A DNA stretch of 33,068 bases from CAYQQQ01 sp964420125 (GCA_964420125.1 CAYQQQ010000037.1:1-33068), one strand, 5' to 3'. Shown: positions 23,583 through 31,065, counted from the stretch's first letter. Program-made: numbers and translations. The notes: a model not told the origin generated them from the letters alone.

Positions 23583-24466
23583 ACGCGCTGCACCTGCTCG
23601 CGACCGAAGAGGCCCTGGGGCCGGAACAGCAGCACCGCCAGGATGAGGATGAACGCCGGGGCGAGGGGCATCTTCTCGAACACGCCGACGTACTGGGGCA
23701 CCACCGAGGAGAGGATCCCCACCACGAGCCCACCGACCACCGCTCCCAGGAGGCTGTCGAAGCCGCCCAGGGTGATGGCGGCGAAGCCGAAGATCAGGGT
23801 CAGCTGCATCAGGTTGGAGTTGAGGCTGTTGCCCGCGGAGGCCGTGAACGCCCCGGCGACCGTGCCGGTGGCGGCGGCCAGACCCCACCCGATCATCAGG
23901 ATCCGCTGCACGGGGATCCCGCACAGCCCCGCCGACTCGGAGCTCGACGCCACCGCCCGCATGGCCAGACCCAGCTTGGTGCGCTGGAACAGCAGGAGGA
24001 ACGCCAGGACCATGGCCGTGAGCACCAGCACCGCACCGATCTTCTGCCACTGGATCGCCACGTCGCCCAAGGTGACCTGCCCGGAGCCGAAGGGCGACTC
24101 GAACCGCTTGTCCAGCGTGCCCCAGATCAGCTGCGCTGCGCCGTTGAGGCCCAGGAACAGGCCGATGGTCACGATCACCACCGCCAGCGGCCGCTGATGG
24201 GGATCACCGAGAGGCGACACGGCCACCTTGTGAAGGAGCGCACCGATGAGGAAGCCGCCGGCCATGCCCCCGAGGATGGCCAGCCACATGGGCACCCCGA
24301 GCTCCCAGATCGTCCACACGAGGAACGTCGAGAACATCGCCAGCTCTCCCTGGGCGAAGTTGAGCAGGCCGGTGGAGCGGTAGATGACCACCAGGCCCAG
24401 GCCCAACATGGCGTAGATCGCCCCGTTGCCGATGCCCACGACCAGTATCTGCAGGAAGTCGCTCAT
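23579..24466 (-). CDS. livH: Branched-chain amino acid ABC transporter permease LivH
   Basis: A 295-residue inner-membrane permease with about eight helices. Family signatures include the N-terminal GNGAIYAMLGLGLVVIYRSTG and LNFAQGELAMFS, the coupling helix LGLAMRAVASSSESAGLCGI, and the C-terminal GFDSLLGAVVGGLVVGI and LAPAFILILAVLLFRPQGLFG. It pairs with LivM to form the channel. The ATG directly abuts the livF stop (TAGATG), and the gene end overlaps livM by 4 nt, which is strong evidence for one operon with tight translational coupling. Nothing in the sequence looks broken. Confidence 0.95.
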   Translation of the reverse strand: MSDFLQILVVGIGNGAIYAMLGLGLVVIYRSTGLLNFAQGELAMFSTFLVWTIWELGVPMWLAILGGMAGGFLIGALLHKVAVSPLGDPHQRPLAVVIVTIGLFLGLNGAAQLIWGTLDKRFESPFGSGQVTLGDVAIQWQKIGAVLVLTAMVLAFLLLFQRTKLGLAMRAVASSSESAGLCGIPVQRILMIGWGLAAATGTVAGAFTASAGNSLNSNLMQLTLIFGFAAITLGGFDSLLGAVVGGLVVGILSSVVPQYVGVFEKMPLAPAFILILAVLLFRPQGLFGREQVQRV

Positions 24467-25174
24467 CTAGATCCCCAGGTAGGCCTTCCGGACGGTCTCG
24501 TCGGACTGGAGCTCCGTCGCCGATCCGGTGGCGACGATCTCGCCGGCTTCCAGCACGTAGGCCCGCGCGGCGAACTCCAGCGCCAGGTTGGCGTTCTGCT
24601 CCACCAGCAGCACCGCGGTGCCGGTCTCGGAGGTGACGTCGCGCAGGCGGTCGAACACCTCCCGGGTCACCAGCGGCGCGAGGCCGAGCGACGGCTCGTC
24701 GAGCAGGAGCAGCCGTGGGCGGGACATGAAGGCCCGGGCGATGGCCAGCATCTGCTGCTCGCCACCGGACATCGAGCCAGCCATCTGCTGACGGCGCTCC
24801 CCGAGACGGGGGAAGGCCTCGAACCACGACTCGATGTCGGCGTCCACCTGCGAGTCGGAGCGCATGAAGGCCCCCACCCGGAGGTTCTCCTCGACGGTGA
24901 GCTCGGTGATCGTCCCCCGCCCCTGGGGCACGTGGGCCATGCCCCGAGCCAGCAGCTGGTCGGGCCGCCGGCCGAGCACCTCGTCGCCGTCGAGCACCAC
25001 GGACCCACGGGCGGGGATCATGCCGGACACGGCGCGCAGGGTCGTGGTCTTGCCCGATCCGTTGGCACCGAGCACCACGACGAGCTCCCCCGCGTCGACC
25101 TCGAGGTCGATGCCGAAGAGCACCTCCACGATGCCGTAGCCGGCCCTCAGTCCGCTGACCCGTAGCAGGCTCAC
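24467..25174 (-). CDS. livF: Branched-chain amino acid ABC transporter ATPase LivF
   Basis: A 235-residue cytoplasmic ATPase subunit with all nucleotide-binding motifs: Walker A GANGSGKTTT, Q-loop region RGMAHVPQGRGTITELTVEENL, signature SGGEQQMLAIARA, Walker B RLLLLDEPSLGL and the switch histidine-equivalent region with VEQNANLALEFA. The EQN after Walker B instead of a histidine is usual for the LivF branch. The start is GTG 25174, about 43 bp after the livG stop. The stop abuts the livH ATG. Confidence 0.96.
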   Translation of the reverse strand: MSLLRVSGLRAGYGIVEVLFGIDLEVDAGELVVVLGANGSGKTTTLRAVSGMIPARGSVVLDGDEVLGRRPDQLLARGMAHVPQGRGTITELTVEENLRVGAFMRSDSQVDADIESWFEAFPRLGERRQQMAGSMSGGEQQMLAIARAFMSRPRLLLLDEPSLGLAPLVTREVFDRLRDVTSETGTAVLLVEQNANLALEFAARAYVLEAGEIVATGSATELQSDETVRKAYLGI

Positions 25175-25217
25175 CGAGGTGGCTCCATGTTCGTCGCACC
25201 GCGCAGCTGCGGCGAGG

Positions 25218-25979
25218 TCATGCGGTGGCTCCCAGGTAGGCGGCGATCACCCGTGGGTCGTCGCGCACCTCCGCCGGGGTGCCCTCGGCGATCTTGCGTC
25301 CGAGGTCCATCACCACGATCTTCTCCGACAGCGCCATCACCATCGACATGTGGTGCTCGACCAGCAGCACGGTGAGCCCGTCGTCGGATGCGACGGCCCG
25401 GATCACCCCGGCCAACTCGTCGACCTCGCCGTGGGTGAGCCCGCTGGCGGGCTCGTCCAGCATGAGCAGGCGCGGCTCACCGGCCATCGCCCGGGCCAGC
25501 TCGATGCGCTTGAGGGTGCCGAAGGGCAGCCCGGCACACGGTCGGTCGGCCAGGTGGTCGAGGTGCAGCCGCTCGAGGATGTCCCGCGCACGTCGGGCGA
25601 GCCGGCGCTCCTCGCCGAGCTGGGTCACCTTCAGGGTGCAGGACCAGAAGCCGCCGCGGCTGTGGGCGTGGGCGCCGACCATCACGTTGTCCAGCACGGA
25701 GAGGCCGGGCACCAGCGCCAGGTTCTGGAAGGTTCGGGCCACCCCGAGGCGGCTGATGCGGTGCGGTGGGAGGGCGAGCAGGTCGGCACCATCGAAGCGG
25801 ACCGCACCCTGGGACGGCTCGTAGATCCGTGACACCACGTTGAAGAGGGTGGTCTTGCCCGCACCGTTGGGACCTATGAGGGCGCAGATCTGGCGCTCGT
25901 CGATGCCGAAGGACAGCCCGTCGAGGGCGTTCACCCCGCCGAAGCGGACCCCGACGTCGTCGATCTCCAGCAGCGGCAC
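25218..25979 (-). CDS. livG: Branched-chain amino acid ABC transporter ATPase LivG
   Basis: A 253-residue ATPase subunit and the first gene of the liv-type operon. Walker A is GPNGAGKTTLFN, and the LivG-specific GVARTFQNLALVPGLSVLDNVM region follows. Walker B is RLLMLDEPASGL and the switch region is LVEHHMSMVMAL. The ABC signature reads LPFGTLKRIELARA rather than LSxGQ, as in a known branch of LivG proteins. The start is GTG 25979, 7 nt behind a TAGGGT box; a longer upstream frame with ATGs exists but runs into the mreB region and shows no family sequence. It lies 44 bp downstream of mreB. Confidence 0.93.
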   Translation of the reverse strand: MPLLEIDDVGVRFGGVNALDGLSFGIDERQICALIGPNGAGKTTLFNVVSRIYEPSQGAVRFDGADLLALPPHRISRLGVARTFQNLALVPGLSVLDNVMVGAHAHSRGGFWSCTLKVTQLGEERRLARRARDILERLHLDHLADRPCAGLPFGTLKRIELARAMAGEPRLLMLDEPASGLTHGEVDELAGVIRAVASDDGLTVLLVEHHMSMVMALSEKIVVMDLGRKIAEGTPAEVRDDPRVIAAYLGATA

Positions 25980-25986
25980 GGGGGGA

Positions 25987-25992
25987 ACCCTA
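25987..25992 (-). promoter_or_regulatory. Putative -10 box (TAGGGT) of the liv operon
   Basis: On the minus strand TAGGGT ends 7 nt before the livG GTG at 25979, in the 44-bp gap after mreB. It suggests a leaderless mRNA for the liv operon. No -35 hexamer was recognised. Confidence 0.4.
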
Positions 25993-26023
25993 GTTGCTGG
26001 GGGGTCCGGCGCGGCGGTGGGGA

Positions 26024-27028
26024 TCAGCGGCCGCTGCTCATGAACATGTCGCGCAGGTTCTCGTAGGACTCGACGATGCGCCCTGCGCCCAGCACCACGG
26101 CCTCGAGGGGCTGGCGAACCAGTCGCACGGGCACCTCGGTCTCCTTGGAGAGCCGCAGGTCGAGGCCCTTCAGCAGGGAGCCGCCGCCGACCAGGTAGAT
26201 GCCCTGCTCGATGAGGTCCTGGGCCAGCTCCGGGGGAGCCTTGGCCACGCACGACAGCACCGAGTCGACCATGGAGTTGACGGGCTCCGCGATGGCGGTG
26301 CGCACCTCCGAGGCGGTCAGCACGACGTTCTTGGGCAGGCCCGAGGTGAGCTCGCGGCCACGGACCTCGGCGCGCACCTCGTCGGGCGTCTTGAAGGCGG
26401 AGCCGATGAGGATCTTGATCTCCTCGGCGGTCTGCTCCCCGATGGCGATGGCGTACTTGCGTCGGATGTAGGCCATCACCGCCGCGTCGATGTCGAAGCT
26501 GCCCACACGGATGGCCTCCAGCGCCACCACGCCGCCGAGGGAGATGAGGGCCGTCTCCGAGGTGCCGCCACCGATGTCCACGACCATGTTGGCCATGGGC
26601 TCGCTGATGGGGAGGCCGGCGCCGATCGCCGCCGCCATCGGCTGCTCGATGAGCTGGGCCTCCACCGCGCCGGCCTTGCGGGCCGCCTCGGTGACCGCAC
26701 GCTTCTCCACCGCCGTGATGGCCGACGGCACGCAGATCACCACGCGAGGACGGTTGAAGCGGCTCACCCCCACCCGCTTCAACAGCAGGCGGATCATCTC
26801 CTGGGTCACCTCGAAGTCGGTGATGGCGCCCTTTCGCAAGGGGCGCACCGCCACGATGTAGCTCGGGGTGCGCCCGATCATCTTCCAGGCGTCACGACCC
26901 ATGGCGAGCACCTCGCCGGTGCGGTCGTTGAGCGCGATCACGGAGGGCTCGTTCAGCACGATGCCCTCCCCCCGTGCGTAGACCAGCGTGTTGGCCGTGC
27001 CGAGGTCGATGGCGAGGTCGCGTGCCAG
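26024..27028 (-). CDS. mreB: Rod-shape actin homologue MreB, probable CTG start
   Basis: A 334-residue bacterial actin that polymerises at the membrane and directs cell-wall synthesis. Signature regions are the phosphate-1 motif AIDLGTANTLVY, MIGRTPSYIVAVRPLRKGAITDFE, VVICVPSAITAVEKRAV, the phosphate-2 motif VVDIGGGTSETALIS and the adenosine motif IYLVGGGSLLKGL. The family N-terminus normally reads MARDLAIDLGTANTL, and here ARDLAIDLG is preceded by CTG (27026-27028). That CTG has an ideal GGAGGA (27035-27040) 6 nt upstream and follows the preceding gene's stop by one nt. The only other start is GTG 27085, which adds 19 unconserved residues and lacks such a site. No mreC/mreD lies in the window. 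Confidence 0.92.
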   Translation of the reverse strand: MARDLAIDLGTANTLVYARGEGIVLNEPSVIALNDRTGEVLAMGRDAWKMIGRTPSYIVAVRPLRKGAITDFEVTQEMIRLLLKRVGVSRFNRPRVVICVPSAITAVEKRAVTEAARKAGAVEAQLIEQPMAAAIGAGLPISEPMANMVVDIGGGTSETALISLGGVVALEAIRVGSFDIDAAVMAYIRRKYAIAIGEQTAEEIKILIGSAFKTPDEVRAEVRGRELTSGLPKNVVLTASEVRTAIAEPVNSMVDSVLSCVAKAPPELAQDLIEQGIYLVGGGSLLKGLDLRLSKETEVPVRLVRQPLEAVVLGAGRIVESYENLRDMFMSSGR

Positions 27029-27029
27029 C

Positions 27030-27212
27030 TCAGTTCCTCCGGCGATCGGAGCCGGTCGAGGGCTCGCCGTCGCCCGAGAGCGCACGCAGCTTGGCGTTGA
27101 ACTCGGCGATCGACGACTCCGGAGAGGAGGTCGGGCGGTTGCGGGCCCACAGCACGAACGTGCCCACCACGCTGATGACGACCACCAGCGCCAGGAACAC
27201 CAGCGGGCCCAT
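27030..27212 (-). CDS. 60-residue single-pass membrane protein between moaE and mreB
   Basis: A short protein with an N-terminal hydrophobic helix (MGPLVFLALVVVISVVGTFV, about 3-22), then a soluble basic/acidic tail (SSIAEFNAKLRALSGDGEPS and SDRRRN). Its ATG overlaps the moaE stop as ATGA, and its stop lies one nt before the mreB CTG. The tight spacing and the continuous reading make it a real gene in one transcription unit. Its position next to mreB suggests a membrane partner or adaptor, but this is inference and I do not recognise the family. Confidence 0.75.
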   Translation of the reverse strand: MGPLVFLALVVVISVVGTFVLWARNRPTSSPESSIAEFNAKLRALSGDGEPSTGSDRRRN

Positions 27213-27736
27213 CAGCCGCCGCCTGCGCCGAAGGAGCTCGAGGGGACCTCGGAGGGATCGACGAGGTCGGCGCCGTCGAGGCCCCAGTCGGCTCCTCCCG
27301 CCCACACCTCCTGCTTCCACACCGGCACCGACGCCTTCACCGCGTCGATGCACCAGCGCCCTGCGTCGAATGCGACGTCGCGGTGGGCGCTGGAGACGCC
27401 CACCACCACCGCCTCCTCGCCCAGGGGCACCTCGCCCACCCGGTGCAGGATCGCCACCCGGGCCACCTCCGGCCACCGGCGGCGGCACTCGGCCACGATC
27501 TCGCCGATGCGCACCACCGCCACCCGGTCGTAGGCCTCGTAGGTGAGCAGCTGGACGTCGTCGCGACCCTCGGAGTGGTTGCGGGAGGTGCCGGTGAACA
27601 CGACCGTCGCCCCGCAGTCGGGACGCACCAGCCAGGTGGACACCTCCGCCGTCGGCAGCCGCCGCTCCAGGAGCCCCGTCCAGTCCTCCCCACGGGGTGG
27701 GCTGATCGGCGTCGAAGAGGGATCGGCGGGCGGCAC
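27212..27736 (-). CDS. moaE: Molybdopterin synthase catalytic subunit MoaE
   Basis: A 174-residue protein from the start used here. MoaE transfers sulfur from the MoaD thiocarboxylate to precursor Z to make molybdopterin in the cytoplasm. The family core is clear: GATVVFTGTSRNHSEGR, LTYEAYDRVA, ILHRVGEVPLGEEAVVVGVSSAHR and AFDAGRWCIDAVKASVPVWKQE. The two active-site lysines are present in the VKASVPVWK segment. Longer starts (GTG 27781 or GTG 27742) are open; GTG 27736 is favoured because it sits 6 nt behind TACGAT. No moaD or other molybdenum-cofactor gene is in the window, so MoaD must be supplied elsewhere. The stop overlaps the next gene by 4 nt. Confidence 0.9.
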   Translation of the reverse strand: MPPADPSSTPISPPRGEDWTGLLERRLPTAEVSTWLVRPDCGATVVFTGTSRNHSEGRDDVQLLTYEAYDRVAVVRIGEIVAECRRRWPEVARVAILHRVGEVPLGEEAVVVGVSSAHRDVAFDAGRWCIDAVKASVPVWKQEVWAGGADWGLDGADLVDPSEVPSSSFGAGGG

Positions 27737-27742
27737 AGCCAC

Positions 27743-27748
27743 ATCGTA
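27743..27748 (-). promoter_or_regulatory. Putative -10 box (TACGAT) of moaE
   Basis: On the minus strand TACGAT ends 6 nt before GTG 27736 and would drive moaE, the 60-residue gene and mreB. It is also one reason for choosing that start. Confidence 0.35.
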
Positions 27749-27890
27749 GGGAAGATCGACGCGGCGACCCACCCCGAGCACGACGAGAGCTCCGGGGGCG
27801 CCCTGGCGCGGTGAGCCGATCGACCCGGGCGAGCAGACCGCCGGTGGGCAGGGCTGCCCGCGCGACCTCCGTTCCCTGCAGATCCGTGGT

Positions 27891-27896
27891 TACCTT
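27891..27896 (+). promoter_or_regulatory. Putative -10 box (TACCTT) of the HtrA-like gene
   Basis: TACCTT ends 5 nt before GTG 27902 and supports that start. No Shine-Dalgarno is seen between them. Confidence 0.4.
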
Positions 27897-27901
27897 CTGC
27901 T

Positions 27902-28711
27902 GTGCAGGGCGGAGAGCAGACCCCCGGTGCCGACCACGGCGTGGACCCCGGGACCGAGGGCACCCGCACCTGGGTCCACCCCAGCGAGATCGGCCTCCGC
28001 TGCCGGGTGCGCAGCGACCGGCGCCGCGCCCGACTGCTCGTCGGCGGAGTGGTCGTCTGCGGCGCGACGCTCCTGCTGGTCAGCGCCCGGCTCCCCCAGG
28101 GAGATGCCGCTGCCCGCAGGGTCGGCAGCTCCGCCGCACCGATGTCGGTGGGCGTGGTGGGGGTGGAACCGCTCGATGCCGGCGCGGACATGACCACCGG
28201 GCTCGTCGTGGACGGCGGCGGCCACGTGGTGCTGCCGCTGTCGCAGGTGGGCGCCGGCCCACATGTCCGGGTGCACTGCGGCGACGCCATGTACGACGCC
28301 GTGATCGTCGCCACCGATCCCGATGCCGGCATCGCCGTGGTCGAGGTCGACTCGCCCCGCGAGGTCGCGCCGCTGCCCTCCTCGTCGGTGGCCGAGGGCG
28401 ACGAGCTCACGCTGACGACGGTGGGCGGGGACGGGCAGCGACGCGCGTCCCAGGTGCGGGTGACCGAGGTGGGCGACGGGGGCGGCACCCCGGCCTTCCT
28501 GGCCGAGGGCGCCCGATCGGACCACGGGGTCCTCTCGACGCCCGACGGCCAGCTCGCAGGGTGGGTGACCTCAGGACATCCCGGAGCACAGGACGGGGAG
28601 GTGGTGGCCCTGGCAGCCCGCCCCCTGATGCTGCGGGCGACGCAGCTGGTGGCGACGGCCTCAGCCGGTTCGGCCGCCCCGGCGGCAGCGACCGACTCCG
28701 GCCCCGCGTGA
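27902..28711 (+). CDS. Membrane-anchored HtrA/trypsin-like protein, probably not catalytic
   Basis: A 269-residue protein with a TRTWVHPSEIG motif (about 21-31), common just before the helix in actinobacterial HtrA-type proteases. One membrane helix follows (about 44-62), then a beta-rich domain at about 80-250. It follows the order of a trypsin-like fold: TTGLVVDGGGHVVLPLSQV (where HtrA has TNxHV), ATDPDAGIAVVEVD (where HtrA has DxDLAVL) and EGARSDHGVLSTPDGQLAGW (where HtrA has GNSGGPLxDxxGxVxGI). All three catalytic positions differ, so I infer a pseudoprotease. No PDZ domain is present. The GTG start at 27902 is 5 nt behind a TAnnnT box. The end overlaps the opposite SDR-like gene by 51 bp. 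Confidence 0.7.
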   Translation: MQGGEQTPGADHGVDPGTEGTRTWVHPSEIGLRCRVRSDRRRARLLVGGVVVCGATLLLVSARLPQGDAAARRVGSSAAPMSVGVVGVEPLDAGADMTTGLVVDGGGHVVLPLSQVGAGPHVRVHCGDAMYDAVIVATDPDAGIAVVEVDSPREVAPLPSSSVAEGDELTLTTVGGDGQRRASQVRVTEVGDGGGTPAFLAEGARSDHGVLSTPDGQLAGWVTSGHPGAQDGEVVALAARPLMLRATQLVATASAGSAAPAAATDSGPA

Positions 28712-29668
28712 CGCCCTGCGGGCCAGGCCCGCCACCGCCCACAGCACGCCCACCGCGGCCCCACCCAGGAACCCCAGCGACACGACCTGGCGCTGGTCGG
28801 GGTTGAGCGTCGACCACCAGCCCGGGCGGTGCCCCAGGACGAAGGCCTCCTCGTTGGTGTAGGACGCGACCCAGCCAGTGGCCCGGAGACGATCGCTGCT
28901 GATCACCCACGGGTGGTCCGCGTAGGCCGCCAGCTCGCTCTGGTCGGGGCCGAGCTGCGCGCGCCGTCGCAGCGCTGCGAGCGTGCGACGGAGCCGGCCC
29001 GGCATCCGGACCTCCACCGCCGATCCCACCAGATCGAGCTGCTGTCGGGCGCTCAGCCATCCGGGTGGAGCCACGTTGAACGCGCCGTCGAGCCGGTTCA
29101 GTCGGGCGTGCTCCATCGCCCGGGCCAGGTCGTCGATGTGCAGGAACTGCGAAGGTCGGTCCTCGCCCTCGGACACCCGGGCCTGCCACAGGGAGCGCTC
29201 CATCCAGCGCGACGCCGAGCGGCGCCGGCTCCTGGCCACACCCGGGTCCACGCACATGCTCGGGCGCAGGATCGCCACCGTCACCTCGGGCGAGCGGAGG
29301 CCGGCCGCGACGCGCTCCAGCTCGGCGTAGGCCGCTGCAGCCGAGGACTCGGGGCGGGGCCGCAACGGGGCGTCCTCGGTCAGCGGCACGGGGTTGTCCG
29401 CCCACGCCCCGTAGACCAGCGCGGAGCTCACCACGACCACGGTGGCGGCGCGCCCCGAGCGCAGCAGGGCCGTCGCGGGCTCCACGTCGATGCCGCCGCG
29501 TCCCGTTCCGTCGAGGTCCGGGCCCCGACCGGCCGCCGTCACCACCAGGCAGTCGAGCTCGTCCTGGGGGTTCGCGGGCCGGTCCCTCACCGTGCCGGCG
29601 CGTCGCTGCACCGAGGCCAGCCGCTGGGCCAGGCGGGTGTCGGGTCGGTCGACGGCGATGCGGTCCAT
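28661..29668 (-). CDS. Atypical SDR/NAD-dependent epimerase-like protein with a C-terminal membrane helix
   Basis: A 335-residue protein of the extended SDR (epimerase) fold, judged by VVVVSSALVYGAWADNPVPLTEDAPLRP (mentioned in parts: VVSSALVYG and VPLTEDAPLRP), AILRPSMCVDPG, FLHIDDLARAMEHA and GAFNVAPPGWLSAR. The N-terminal glycine-rich GxxGxxG loop that binds NAD(P) is absent: the chain begins near where the second strand (DRIAVDRPD) should be. The YxxxK of the catalytic site reads YAELE (Y114, E118), so the lysine is missing. A membrane helix (about 296-315) and a basic Arg/Gly tail end the protein. A non-enzymatic or altered role is likely. It overlaps the HtrA-like gene by 51 bp at its end. 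Confidence 0.75.
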   Translation of the reverse strand: MDRIAVDRPDTRLAQRLASVQRRAGTVRDRPANPQDELDCLVVTAAGRGPDLDGTGRGGIDVEPATALLRSGRAATVVVVSSALVYGAWADNPVPLTEDAPLRPRPESSAAAAYAELERVAAGLRSPEVTVAILRPSMCVDPGVARSRRRSASRWMERSLWQARVSEGEDRPSQFLHIDDLARAMEHARLNRLDGAFNVAPPGWLSARQQLDLVGSAVEVRMPGRLRRTLAALRRRAQLGPDQSELAAYADHPWVISSDRLRATGWVASYTNEEAFVLGHRPGWWSTLNPDQRQVVSLGFLGGAAVGVLWAVAGLARRASRGAGVGRCRRGGRTG

Positions 29669-29756
29669 GTGGGAGGTACGAGCCGGCGAAGCCGGCGGCG
29701 ATGGAGTCGTTCAGGGTGCCAGGGGCCACGCGAAGGTGGGAACCCCCCGACACCCC

Positions 29757-29762
29757 TACCAT
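29757..29762 (+). promoter_or_regulatory. Putative -10 box (TACCAT) of the Zincin_2-like gene
   Basis: TACCAT ends 7 nt before GTG 29770 and favours that start over ATG 29761, which lies within the box itself. Confidence 0.4.
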
Positions 29763-29769
29763 GCACAGC

Positions 29770-31065
29770 GTGAGCGACGACGGTCCATTCGGCGGTGACC
29801 CGGATCCCCTGGCCGGGATGGGATCCCTCTTCGGCGACCTCAGCCGCATGCTCGGCTCGGGCAACCAGTGGGACTCCGCGGCGCAGATCGCCGCGGGCAT
29901 CGCCAACGAGGGGCGCAGCGAACCCAACGTGGAGCCGTCGGAGCGCCTGGCGGTGGAGGCCCTGGCCCGGGTGGCCGAGCTCCAGGTGGCAGGGCTCACC
30001 GGGGAGCCGTGGCAGCAGCCGTTGCGGATCGAGCCGCTCAACCGGGCCCAGTGGGCGAAGCGCTTCCTCGACGACCAACGTGGGCTCATCGAGGGTCTGG
30101 CCGGGTCGCTGAGCAACGGCCTCGCCGCCCAGCTGCGCGGGCTCGGCGACGACGGCGACGACGACCCGGAGTTCGCGCTCGAGGTCCCCGGCCTCGGAGC
30201 AGTCGGTCCGGCCATGGTCCGCCAGCTCATGCAGATGATGGGCCCGATGATGCTGGGGATGATGGCGGGCTCCACCGCCGGGCACCTCGCTGCGCGGGCG
30301 CTCGGCCACTACGAGCTGCCGCTGCCCCGCCCACCGGAGCAGCCACTGACGATGGTGCTCTCCAACGTGGACGCCTTCGCGCAGGAGTGGACCCTGCCGG
30401 TGGACGACATCCGCCTGTGGGTGTGCCTCTCCGATGCCGCCCACCACCGCGTGCTGTGCATCCCCCACGTGCGGACCCGCATCGTGGAGCTGGTCGGCGA
30501 GTACACGCGGTCGTTCTCCGAGGATCCCGAGGAGATCGAGCAGCAGGCCCGTGAGCTGGGGCTGGACGAGCTCATCGGCGAGCAGGGCGGGGATCTGGCC
30601 GGGCTCCAGCGGCTGGCGGGCGACCCGGACCTGCTGCTGGGGGCGATGCGGTCCCCGCACCAACGCGAACTCATGCCGCGGCTGGAGGCCGTGGTGGCCG
30701 TGGTCGAGGGATGGGTCGACCACGTCCTCGACAAGGTCGGGGGCCAGCTGCTGAGCGAGTACCGACGGGTGACCGAGGCGCTGCGGCGACGGCGGGTCGA
30801 AGCCGGACCTCAGACCCGTTTCGTCGAGCAGCTGCTCGGGCTGGAGATGTCGCAGTCGACCTTCGATCGGGGGGCCCGCTTCGTGGAGGGCATCCTGGCG
30901 CGCTCCGACCGCGAGACGCTGGCGCTGCTGTGGAGCTCGCCCGAGCACCTGCCCACCGCCGCCGAGATCGACGCGCCAGGGCTGTGGATGGCCCGGCTGG
31001 GCATCGAGGCGGTGGAGCTGCCCTTCGAGGGCGACCTCGACATCCCCGACGCTCCCGACCTGTAG
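29770..31065 (+). CDS. Zincin_2-like (DUF2342) putative hydrolase lacking a standard HExxH
   Basis: A 431-residue soluble protein resembling the actinobacterial Zincin_2/DUF2342 group (putative hydrolase or F420-biosynthesis-associated). Family-like features are a disordered Gly/Asp-rich N-terminus, an RAQWAKRFLDDQRGLIEGLAG segment, QLMQMMGPMMLGMMAGSTAG-type Met-rich helix, LPVDDIRLWVCLSDAAHHRVL and VVEGWVDHVLDKVGGQLL near the C-terminal third. The place where active members have HExxH reads S221-D-A-A-H225, so the first zinc ligand and the catalytic Glu are altered (only the last His remains). I recall a related subfamily that also lacks the first His, so this may be a family trait. ATG 29761 is an alternative start. 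No membrane anchor is evident. Confidence 0.78.
   Translation: MSDDGPFGGDPDPLAGMGSLFGDLSRMLGSGNQWDSAAQIAAGIANEGRSEPNVEPSERLAVEALARVAELQVAGLTGEPWQQPLRIEPLNRAQWAKRFLDDQRGLIEGLAGSLSNGLAAQLRGLGDDGDDDPEFALEVPGLGAVGPAMVRQLMQMMGPMMLGMMAGSTAGHLAARALGHYELPLPRPPEQPLTMVLSNVDAFAQEWTLPVDDIRLWVCLSDAAHHRVLCIPHVRTRIVELVGEYTRSFSEDPEEIEQQARELGLDELIGEQGGDLAGLQRLAGDPDLLLGAMRSPHQRELMPRLEAVVAVVEGWVDHVLDKVGGQLLSEYRRVTEALRRRRVEAGPQTRFVEQLLGLEMSQSTFDRGARFVEGILARSDRETLALLWSSPEHLPTAAEIDAPGLWMARLGIEAVELPFEGDLDIPDAPDL

Noticed and set aside
20925..25985. Possible riboswitch in the liv cluster
   Set aside because: The only leader with any structure (22307-22460) has a 5-bp hairpin and no recognisable aptamer pattern.
29680..29720. 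A GFAGSYL segment in another minus-strand frame just upstream of the SDR-like gene, which could be the missing NAD-binding loop after a frameshift
   Set aside because: The spacing to the next strand is too short by several residues, the residues before it (RVAPGTLNDS) are not a normal first strand, and the region is a simple GCCGGC-type repeat, so chance is likely. Worth a check only by resequencing.
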